Below are positions 1 to 6,802 of a stretch of 64,000 nt of DNA, one piece after another; the stretch's first letter is position 1; each line of letters begins with the position of its first letter. A program made the position numbers and the translations under genes. The notes under the pieces are model-generated. The model made no database searches. It saw only the letters and a program-made list of their open reading frames with translations, and had not been told where the DNA came from. This stretch comes from CAVQFO01 sp963711725 (GTDB taxonomy: Bacteria; Pseudomonadota; Gammaproteobacteria; Nitrococcales; Aquisalimonadaceae). The stretch is from contig CAVQFO010000027.1 in NCBI GenBank assembly GCA_963711725.1, positions 101,053 to 165,052 on the forward strand, given 5' to 3'.

Positions 1-607
1 CGTCGTCGCTGCCGGCCTCCAGGGTGAAATAGTGGTCGTCGCCTTCGAGGATCTCGGTCAGCGCCAGATCGAAACCGCTTTCGGCGCGCGGGCCGGTGTT
101 CATGGACACGCAGAAACACGTTCCCCGAGCCTCGGCGCAATTCACGGCGACGATGAAGCTGGCTCTGCGCCGCCGGCCGTAGGCACTGTCGGCCAGAGCC
201 CCGCCCGTAAAAACCGTGTCCTGGATCTGGATGGCGTGCAGCTCGCAGCTACGGACGCCGATGAACGCCCGCTGGGCATCCTCCGGCGACTGTTCCTGCA
301 GCGCGTAGCCGTGGTCTTCGCGATGGGCGCGGAACACGGTCTGCACCGGCGGGAAGAGGTACTTCTTCCACGACTGAGGCCCAACCACATAGCCGAACAA
401 GGCCTTGTCGTCCCGGCGTTTCACCCGGTAGTGCCCGGCCTCGTGCTCGTCGGTCCAGCCTTCGGGCAGGTCCGCCGTGGATTCGATGGTGTCGTAGACG
501 ATGGCCTGATCCCGCAGGCGCGGGCCCACCAGTTCATAGCCCCTTCGCTGGAGCACGCTGAACAGGGTGTCCAGACCGGACCGGTCAATCACAAATGCGT
601 CGCTCAT
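1..607 (-). CDS. Sulfhydrogenase beta-subunit-like / 4Fe-4S protein, N-terminal part (cut by window edge)
   Basis: Reading from ATG 605-607 on the minus strand gives about 202 residues with no stop before the window edge, so the C-terminal part is missing. Near the middle it has the motif GVRSCELHAI and then a cysteine cluster (CAEARGTCFC) followed by SMNTGP. This pattern is typical of the family containing HydB/HyhB of group 3b [NiFe]-hydrogenases and AsrA of anaerobic sulfite reductase. In that family a C-terminal ferredoxin domain passes electrons between NAD(P)H/flavin and the catalytic subunits; that domain would lie off the window. A perfect FNR-type box lies about 150 bp upstream, which fits anaerobic expression. 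Hydrogenase and sulfite reductase subunits cannot be told apart here; hydrogenase is preferred by inference. Confidence 0.75.
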   Translation of the reverse strand, partial: MSDAFVIDRSGLDTLFSVLQRRGYELVGPRLRDQAIVYDTIESTADLPEGWTDEHEAGHYRVKRRDDKALFGYVVGPQSWKKYLFPPVQTVFRAHREDHGYALQEQSPEDAQRAFIGVRSCELHAIQIQDTVFTGGALADSAYGRRRRASFIVAVNCAEARGTCFCVSMNTGPRAESGFDLALTEILEGDDHYFTLEAGSDD

Positions 608-750
608 GGGCGGCGATTCCGGCTGTTGATTGAAAGCTGTGTCACGTCCGTGTCCATTGGTCGCGTCCGCTCCGCAGGGCGGCCGCAATGGCTGTTGTGG
701 TTATGAACTTCCCCTGAATGGCACGATAGCGAAGGCGCCGTACAGCGATA

Positions 751-764
751 TTGATCGGGATCAA
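751..764. promoter_or_regulatory. FNR/ANR-type binding site
   Basis: The bases TTGATCGGGATCAA match the FNR/ANR consensus TTGAT-N4-ATCAA at all ten fixed positions. The centre is about 150 bp upstream of the ATG of the sulfhydrogenase-like gene on the minus strand. A class II geometry (centre at -41.5) would place transcription start near 716, leaving a leader of roughly 110 nt. No start site is known; the role as an oxygen-responsive activator site is inferred. Confidence 0.6.
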
Positions 765-839
765 GATCGGCGCCGGCCGACCTTAACCGGGTGCTGACGG
801 ACTGGCGCTGCGCAATCCGGGGATCCGATCGGGGCTGAA

Positions 840-919
840 ACCACAGAGGACACCGAGTTACGCGGAGAAAACCAGGGATTCGTCTTGTCCTCCGTGAAAC
901 TCTGTATCCTCTGTGGTGA
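840..919. repeat. Palindromic intergenic repeat (CCACAGAGG family)
   Basis: Two imperfect inverted arms, starting CCACAGAGGACACCGAG and ending CTCTGTATCCTCTGTGG, flank a spacer of about 30 bases. The same arms recur at 13707-13794, where they are perfect, and as a half element at 11875-11900. It lies between the hydrogenase-like gene and ackA in the 608-957 gap, where I otherwise see only the FNR-type box. It may form a stem-loop in RNA read from either strand. Confidence 0.7.
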
Positions 920-957
920 GACTCCCCCGCGGGAACGACCGCCGCGCTCCGGCATTT

Positions 958-2133
958 CTATGGCCCCAGGACCGCCAGGGTGTGGCGGGCAATGGTCAGC
1001 TCTTCGTTGGTGGGGATCACCAAGGCCGATACTCGGCTTCCCGAGCCGCTGATGCGTTCATCAGTCCGTTCGTTCGCAGCCTCGTCCAGTTCCAGGCCGA
1101 GCCATTCGCAGGCGCGGGCAATGCCGGCACGCACCGGCACGGCGTGTTCGCCGATCCCGGCGGTGAACACCAGGGCGTCCAGCCCGCCCAGTGCCGCGGC
1201 CAGTGAACCGATCTCGCGGGTTGCTCTGTAAACAAACAGGTCCACTGCGTCCCGGGCTGAGGCCTCATGGCTCTCCAGCAGGCGGCGCATGTCGGAACTT
1301 ACGCCGGACATCCCCAACAGGCCGCTCTTTCGGTAAAGCAGGTCTTCCACATGATCCGCATCGAGCCCTTCGTGCTGGAACATGTACAGCACCACGCCGG
1401 GGTCCAGATTGCCGCAGCGTTTGCCCATGGGCAGGCCGTCCAGGGCGGTGAATCCCATGGTGGTGGCGATGCTCACACCGTCCTTCATGGCGCACATGCT
1501 GGCGCCATTGCCCAAATGGGCGACAATCACCCGGCCGCCGGCCAGGTCCGGGTAGCGCTCGGCCAGGGTCTGGGCGATGTATTCGTAGGAAAGGCCGTGA
1601 AAACCGTAGCGCAGCACGCCCTGCTCGGTGTAGCTGCGCGGCAGCGCGAACCACTGGGCCACCTCCGGCTGGCGGCGATGGAAGGCGGTGTCGAAACAGG
1701 CCACCTGCGGCAGATGCGGCCGCAAGCGGCGGACCGCTTTCACCGCAGCCAGGTTGTGGGGTTGATGCAAGGGGGCCAGGGGGACGAATTCCTCCAGGCG
1801 CTGCAGCAGTTGGTCGTCGATCAGCAGGGGTTCGGCGTAGTTGGGACCGCCATGGACCACGCGGTGGCCCACGCCCCGCAGCTCGATGCCGTCAAGCCGG
1901 TTTTCCAGCCAATGCAGAATGCGGTCCAGGGCCTTTTCATGGTCGTTGGACTCCAGCTGGTCGTCGACCAGGACCTGGCCGTCGGTGTCGCGAATATGCA
2001 GCAACGGCTCGGCCGTTCCCAAGCCTTCGGCCAGCACCTTGTAGCGCGGCACCGGGTCGGTGCCTTCGGCCACCACATGCACCGCGGCCTTGATGCTGGA
2101 CGAGCCGGCATTGATGATCAGCAGGCCGTTCAT
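958..2133 (-). CDS. ackA: Acetate/propionate-family kinase
   Basis: A 391-residue acyl kinase that interconverts acyl-phosphate plus ADP with carboxylate plus ATP in the cytoplasm. Family hallmarks are visible: NAGSSSIK at the N-terminus (phosphate binding), GVGHRVVHGG, ACFDTAFH, HLGNGASMCA, and FTAGIGE near the C-terminus. Length matches the usual 390-410 residues. The ATG at 2131-2133 overlaps the stop of the upstream MaoC-phosphotransacylase gene as ATGA, so the two are translationally coupled. The pair would make ATP by substrate-level phosphorylation from acyl-CoA. The MaoC fusion of its partner leaves open whether acetyl, propionyl or butyryl groups are preferred. Confidence 0.93.
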   Translation of the reverse strand: MNGLLIINAGSSSIKAAVHVVAEGTDPVPRYKVLAEGLGTAEPLLHIRDTDGQVLVDDQLESNDHEKALDRILHWLENRLDGIELRGVGHRVVHGGPNYAEPLLIDDQLLQRLEEFVPLAPLHQPHNLAAVKAVRRLRPHLPQVACFDTAFHRRQPEVAQWFALPRSYTEQGVLRYGFHGLSYEYIAQTLAERYPDLAGGRVIVAHLGNGASMCAMKDGVSIATTMGFTALDGLPMGKRCGNLDPGVVLYMFQHEGLDADHVEDLLYRKSGLLGMSGVSSDMRRLLESHEASARDAVDLFVYRATREIGSLAAALGGLDALVFTAGIGEHAVPVRAGIARACEWLGLELDEAANERTDERISGSGSRVSALVIPTNEELTIARHTLAVLGP

Positions 2134-3539
2134 GAAGAAATCTTCGTCTGTTTGCGTCGGGCATCGGCCATCAGCAGAGCGATGGCGCAGGCGGCAATTC
2201 TCGAGAACACGTCGTCGGCGCGGCTGGTAAGCACCAGCGGCACCCGGGCGCCCACCACGATGCCCGCGGCCTCCGCGTCGGCAAGGTAATGCAGCTGCTT
2301 GCCGATCATGTTGGCCGACTCCAGATCCGGCGCCAGCAGGATATCGGCCTTGCCGGCCACCTCGGATTTGATGTGCTTGGTACGGGCGGCCGCCTCGGAC
2401 ACCGCGTTGTCGAAGGCCAGGGGCCCGTCCAACAGGCCGCCGGTAATCTGCCCGCGATCGGCCATCTTGCACATGGCCGCGGCGTCCAGGGTGGACTGGA
2501 TCACCGGATTCACCTCCTCGGTGGCGGAGAGAATGGCGACCTTGGGGGTCTCGATGCCCAGGGTCTGGGCCAGGTCGATGGCGTTCTGGCAGATATCCAC
2601 CTTGGTGGCCAGATCCGGGAAGATGTTCAGAGCGGAATCAGTGATCAGCAGGGGCCGGGGATAGGTGGGCACGTCCATCACCCAGACGTGGCTCATGCGC
2701 CGGGCCGTGCGCACGCCGGAACCCTTCTGGACGATGGGGTGCATGAACTCGTCCGTATGCAGGGCGCCCTTCATCAGGCAGCCCACCTCCAGGTTGCGGG
2801 CCAGTTCCACCGCCTTTTCAGCTGCGGCGTGGCTGTGCTCCGTGGAAACGATGCGATAGTCGTTGATGTCCACACCGTGTTCTTCGGCCACGGACCGGAT
2901 CTTGGCCTCCGGCCCCACCAGCACGGGCACGATCAGATTTTGCTCGGCGGCCCGCACCGCGCCCACCAGGGAAAACTCATCCACCGGGTGCACCACCGCG
3001 GTGGTTACCGGCTCCAGATCCTGGGCCAGGCCCAGGAGACGGTGCAGCTGCCTGCGCTTGCCCACGCCACTGAAGTCCGCGCTGCCCAGATCTGCCGCTT
3101 CCTGGTGCAGTTTCTGGGCGGGGGCGGCCACCAGCACCGTGCCGCTGATCACCACTTGGCCGGTATCGTTGGTCGCGCGACATCCCATCAGCACACTGCT
3201 GCCGTCGGAACCCTTCTCCCGGACCGAGACCTCCACACTCACCGTGTCGCCGATCTGCACCGGATGGTGATAGGTGAAGTCCTCCTCCAGGATCCGGCTG
3301 CCGGGACCCGGGAGCTCAGTGCCGATCAGTGTGGCGATCAGCGACGTGCCCCACATGCCGTGGGTGATCACGCCGTGGTAGAGATCGCTGGTGGCGAAGT
3401 CCCGGGTCATGTGTTCGGGATTCATGGCCGCCGAGCTGCCCGCGAAGACCCTCAGGTCTTCCAGGGTCAGCCGCCGTTCCAGGCCGGCGGTATCGCCGAC
3501 GTTCAACTCGGGAAAGGTCTTGTTTTCGATGTAGCCCAC
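2130..3539 (-). CDS. Bifunctional MaoC hydratase / phosphate acyltransferase
   Basis: A 469-residue fusion. Residues 1-145 form a MaoC-type hot-dog domain with MNPEHM and the GVITHGMWG helix, as in (R)-specific enoyl-CoA hydratases. Residues 160-465 form a Pta/Ptb phosphotransacylase domain (DSALNIFPDL, the LLDGPLAFDNA segment and ILLAPDLESANM), which turns acyl-CoA plus phosphate into acyl-phosphate. The gene overlaps ackA by four bases, and fabI lies 42 bases upstream on the same strand. The known family is annotated as bifunctional enoyl-CoA hydratase/phosphate acetyltransferase. Linkage to a hydratase and a PhaC-type gene suggests it handles C4 acyl-CoA from PHA turnover as well as acetyl-CoA; this is inference. 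Confidence 0.92.
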   Translation of the reverse strand: MGYIENKTFPELNVGDTAGLERRLTLEDLRVFAGSSAAMNPEHMTRDFATSDLYHGVITHGMWGTSLIATLIGTELPGPGSRILEEDFTYHHPVQIGDTVSVEVSVREKGSDGSSVLMGCRATNDTGQVVISGTVLVAAPAQKLHQEAADLGSADFSGVGKRRQLHRLLGLAQDLEPVTTAVVHPVDEFSLVGAVRAAEQNLIVPVLVGPEAKIRSVAEEHGVDINDYRIVSTEHSHAAAEKAVELARNLEVGCLMKGALHTDEFMHPIVQKGSGVRTARRMSHVWVMDVPTYPRPLLITDSALNIFPDLATKVDICQNAIDLAQTLGIETPKVAILSATEEVNPVIQSTLDAAAMCKMADRGQITGGLLDGPLAFDNAVSEAAARTKHIKSEVAGKADILLAPDLESANMIGKQLHYLADAEAAGIVVGARVPLVLTSRADDVFSRIAACAIALLMADARRKQTKISS

Positions 3540-3581
3540 GGTGTCGTGTCCTGTATCGGAGGGTTCGGAAAGCCGGGTGGC

Positions 3582-4355
3582 TCAAGCGACGATGTTGTAG
3601 CCCGCATCCACGTAGATGAGGTTTCCGGTCAGCGTTCGGGCTTGATCGCCCACCAGCAGCGCGGCGGTGGCCGCCACGTCGTTGATGTCGGCCAGTTGAT
3701 GCTGCGGGGCGCGTTCGGCGGCGCGCTCCATGAGTTCGTCGAAGCGGTTCAGTCCCGAGGCGGCCCGGGTCTTCAGGGGCCCCGGTGAGAGGGCGTGGAC
3801 CCGGATGCGCTTCGAACCCAGCTCGGCGGCCATGTAGCGCACGGACGACTCCAAGGCGGCCTTCACCGGGCCCATGAGGTTGTAGTCCTCCACGACCTTC
3901 TCCGCGCCGTAGAAGGTCACGGTGAGCAGGCAGCCGCCATCGGCCATGAGCGGCTCGGCGAGCCGGGCCATGCGGATGAACGAATGGCAGGAGACGTCCA
4001 TGGCCATCGAAAACCCGTCTTGGGATGAATCCACCAGCCGGCCGTGCAAGTCCTCGCGGGGCGCGTAGGCGATGGAGTGAAGCAGAAAGTCCAGCTTCCC
4101 CCAATGCCCCTGAATGCGCTCGAACACGGACTCGAGCTGATCGGGCTCGCGCACGTCGCAGGGCAGAACAAGCCCCGCATCCAGGTCCTCGGCCAAAGGC
4201 CGAACGTAGGGCTCGGCCTTGGCGTTGAGGTAGGTGATCGCAAGATCCGCCCCCAGCTCGCGAAACTGACGTGCGCAAGCGTAGGCGATGCTCTGCTCGT
4301 TGGCGATCCCCACGACCAAGCCCTTCTTGCCCTCCAAGCTGCCGAATTGTCCCAC
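3582..4355 (-). CDS. fabI: Enoyl-[acyl-carrier-protein] reductase, FabI type
   Basis: A 257-residue short-chain dehydrogenase of the FabI class, which reduces trans-2-enoyl-ACP with NAD(P)H in the last step of fatty acid elongation. The N-terminal GIANEQSIA replaces the classical Rossmann glycine motif, as usual for FabI. The active-site block has Tyr158 and Lys165 in the Y-x6-K spacing. The position matching E. coli Tyr146 is Phe148, a departure from the standard enzyme. The start is GTG with only a weak upstream purine stretch. It lies between the polymerase gene and the phosphotransacylase gene, so a role in reducing crotonyl-type thioesters in this pathway is possible, rather than only housekeeping FASII. 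Confidence 0.92.
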   Translation of the reverse strand: MGQFGSLEGKKGLVVGIANEQSIAYACARQFRELGADLAITYLNAKAEPYVRPLAEDLDAGLVLPCDVREPDQLESVFERIQGHWGKLDFLLHSIAYAPREDLHGRLVDSSQDGFSMAMDVSCHSFIRMARLAEPLMADGGCLLTVTFYGAEKVVEDYNLMGPVKAALESSVRYMAAELGSKRIRVHALSPGPLKTRAASGLNRFDELMERAAERAPQHQLADINDVAATAALLVGDQARTLTGNLIYVDAGYNIVA

Positions 4356-4378
4356 TCAATTGCCCTTTTTCGTTGTTT

Positions 4379-6130
4379 TCAGATGATTTTGACATATTCG
4401 CCGGGGGCGTCGCACAGCGGTGCCAAACCGGCCTCGGGGTTGCCCATGGCGGGTGGGTTGCCGCGGCTGCCGGAAAGCCCGCGCAACCACTGTTCCCACT
4501 CCGGCCACCAGGACCCCTGGTGGTACTCGGCGGTGGCGTGGAATTGCTCGGCCGAGGTATAGGGGTCCCGGAGTTTGCGGTGTTTGAGCTGGTATTTGCG
4601 CCGTGGATGGCCCGGCGGCGTGATGATGCCGGCATTGTGGCCACCCGTGGTGAGCAGAAACGACACGTCCGTGCGGGCAAACCGGTTGATCTTGTACACC
4701 GACCGCCATGGCGCGATGTGGTCCCTTGCGGTGCCCACGGAGAAGATCGGCACCCGGATGTCACCGATATGAATGGGCTGGCCCTCCACGTCGTAGCGGC
4801 CTTCGGCCAGGTCGTTGTGCAGGAACAGCTTGCGCAGGTATTCGCCGTGCATCTTGTAGGGCATGCGCGTGGCGTCGGCGTTCCAGGCCATGAGATCGAT
4901 GACCTTGGCGCGGCGGCCCAGCAGGTAATCGTGGACCATGCGCGACCACACCAGGTCCTGGGACCGCAGTAGCTGAAAGGCGCCGGCCATGCGGCGGCTT
5001 TCCAGGTAGCCGCTCTCCCACATCACGTCCTCCAGCCAAGCGACCTGGGAGTAGTCGATGAACAGATCCAGCTCCCCGGGCTCGGAGAAGTCGGTTTGGG
5101 CGGCGAACTGCGTCATGCTCTTCAGGCGGTCGTCTCCGTCCCGGGCCATGGCGGCGGCGGCCAGGGTGAGTAGCGTGCCGCCCAGGCAGTAGCCCACGGC
5201 GTGGATCTTCTGGTCCGGCACCACCTTGGAGACGGCGTCCATGGCCGCCATCACACCCAGGCGGCGATAGTCCTCCATGCCCAGGTCGCGCTCGTCCGTG
5301 CCCGGATTCTTCCAGGAGATCATGAACACGGTGTGACCCTTGTCCACCAGATACTCCACCAGGGACTTCTTGGGCCGCAGGTCCAGGATGTAGTACTTCA
5401 TGATCCAGGCCGGCACGAAGAGGATCGGCTCCGGATAGGTGGTCTTGGTGCTGGGTTCGTACTGAATCAGCTCGATCAGCTGATTGCGGTAGATCACCTT
5501 GCCGGGCGTGGTGGCGAGGTTGTCCCCCACCTTCCAGTCCTCGACGCCCGGGGGCGGCTCGCCGAACAGCTTGCGCTGCTGATCGTCCATGAAATTCTCG
5601 AAGCCGCGCCACAGGTTCTGCCCGCCTTCCTCGAAGGTCTGTTTCAGGACATCCGGGTTGGTGGGCAGGAAATTGGACGGCGACCAGATATCCAGAAGCT
5701 GGCGGGCGACGAAGTTGACCACTTCCTCGTGATGGGGCTGCACGCCCCGCACGCCGGTGGTGGCGACGTGCCACCACTGCTGGGAGAGCAGAAAACCCTG
5801 GTAGATGATATTGAACGGCCAGTTGTCCCAATTCTCGTCGCTGAAGCGGTGGTCATGGGCCAGGGGCTTCACGCAGGGCGGTTCGTCCGGGTTGGTGGAC
5901 GAGCGCAGGCCGTAAACGCCAAAGCGCGCCCACTTGCGGAAATACTTCTCCACCAGTTGTCCCTGCTTGCCGGGATGCAGGGACAAATGGACCAACCAGT
6001 CCAGATAGGCCAATCCCAACGACCCCGGCGACAGGCCGCCGGTGAAGCGCGCGGCCCAGGCATGCATGAGGCGGTCGAGCACGTGCGGCTCCCGCTCGGT
6101 TTCCTGAACGCTCAACAGGGGACTCAGCAT
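4379..6130 (-). CDS. PhaC-family poly(3-hydroxyalkanoate) polymerase
   Basis: A 583-residue PHA synthase-type alpha/beta hydrolase that would polymerise hydroxyacyl-CoA on the granule surface. The lipase-like box GYCLGG carries the nucleophilic Cys near residue 315; the candidate Asp is in WNADATRMP and the His in GGHNAG. The length suits class I/II synthases rather than the ~360-residue class III subunits. I chose the ATG at 6128-6130 because AAGGAG sits six bases upstream; an in-frame start 33 bases earlier lacks one. A second, clearer class I phaC is at 20316-22109. The hydratase, FabI and kinase neighbours suggest a dedicated acyl-CoA module. Confidence 0.88.
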   Translation of the reverse strand: MLSPLLSVQETEREPHVLDRLMHAWAARFTGGLSPGSLGLAYLDWLVHLSLHPGKQGQLVEKYFRKWARFGVYGLRSSTNPDEPPCVKPLAHDHRFSDENWDNWPFNIIYQGFLLSQQWWHVATTGVRGVQPHHEEVVNFVARQLLDIWSPSNFLPTNPDVLKQTFEEGGQNLWRGFENFMDDQQRKLFGEPPPGVEDWKVGDNLATTPGKVIYRNQLIELIQYEPSTKTTYPEPILFVPAWIMKYYILDLRPKKSLVEYLVDKGHTVFMISWKNPGTDERDLGMEDYRRLGVMAAMDAVSKVVPDQKIHAVGYCLGGTLLTLAAAAMARDGDDRLKSMTQFAAQTDFSEPGELDLFIDYSQVAWLEDVMWESGYLESRRMAGAFQLLRSQDLVWSRMVHDYLLGRRAKVIDLMAWNADATRMPYKMHGEYLRKLFLHNDLAEGRYDVEGQPIHIGDIRVPIFSVGTARDHIAPWRSVYKINRFARTDVSFLLTTGGHNAGIITPPGHPRRKYQLKHRKLRDPYTSAEQFHATAEYHQGSWWPEWEQWLRGLSGSRGNPPAMGNPEAGLAPLCDAPGEYVKII

Positions 6131-6348
6131 CTGACGCTCCTTGCGCGTCGGCGCGATTGGCAAATGGCTGCTTTCCGTTCCTAACCAGTGAGGTTAGTAA
6201 GGACCCAAACCGCTCGTACCAACCCATCCTCCGGAGGTGACGCTGATGGATTCCCGCATGTTCGGGCGGAACCGGCAGCGCCATTCATGACTACGGCGTC
6301 AGGTTACCTAAGCGCCTCGCCCGCCACTTGATCTGAATCAGGAGAAAT

Positions 6349-6780
6349 CTACTCGGTCTTGGACGGCACGAGGATTACCGCCTCGCCCGTGAGGACATCC
6401 CGCCCCTTGACCCGGCAGCGGGTCTCCATGACCACGCGCAACGACGCGGGGTCCATGGAGTGGACGGCCACTTCGGCGTGCACGGTATCCCCCGGAAATA
6501 CCGGCGCATGGAATTTCAGGTCCTGGCTGACATAGATGGCACCGGGTCCGGGCAGGTGGGTTCCCAGCACGGTTGAGATCAGACCGGCGGTGAGCATGCC
6601 GTGGGCGATACGCCGATGAAACCGGCTGGCCATGGCGTATTCCTCGTTGACGTGAACGGGGTTGAAGTCCCCGGTTACGCCCGCGAAGTTGACGATATCC
6701 GCCTCGGTAATGGTCTTGGCGAAGGAGGCGGTCATGCCCACCTCCAGGTCCTCGAAGTAATAGCCCTGCAATTCGTTCAT
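6349..6780 (-). CDS. MaoC-family (R)-specific enoyl-CoA hydratase
   Basis: A 143-residue hot-dog-fold protein of the PhaJ/MaoC type. It shows the hydratase motif region DFNPVHVNEEYA with the catalytic Asp/His pair, followed by RRIAHGMLTAGLIS. Such enzymes hydrate trans-2-enoyl-CoA to (R)-3-hydroxyacyl-CoA, the substrate of PHA synthase. The start at 6778-6780 is preceded by AAGAAGG; longer in-frame starts give a non-homologous N-terminus. The gene lies upstream of the PhaC-type gene on the same strand, separated by 218 bases that hold a small palindrome. Supplying monomers to the adjacent polymerase is the natural inference. Confidence 0.9.
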   Translation of the reverse strand: MNELQGYYFEDLEVGMTASFAKTITEADIVNFAGVTGDFNPVHVNEEYAMASRFHRRIAHGMLTAGLISTVLGTHLPGPGAIYVSQDLKFHAPVFPGDTVHAEVAVHSMDPASLRVVMETRCRVKGRDVLTGEAVILVPSKTE

Positions 6781-6802
6781 GGAAACCTTCTTGTTGTGGG
6801 AA

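Noticed and set aside
32..706. A 224-residue plus-strand open frame
   Set aside because: Lies opposite the sulfhydrogenase-like gene, which has recognisable cysteine and SMNTGP motifs on the other strand.
2289..3788. A 499-residue plus-strand open frame
   Set aside because: Antisense of the MaoC-phosphotransacylase fusion and the end of fabI; composition is typical of reverse-strand shadow frames.
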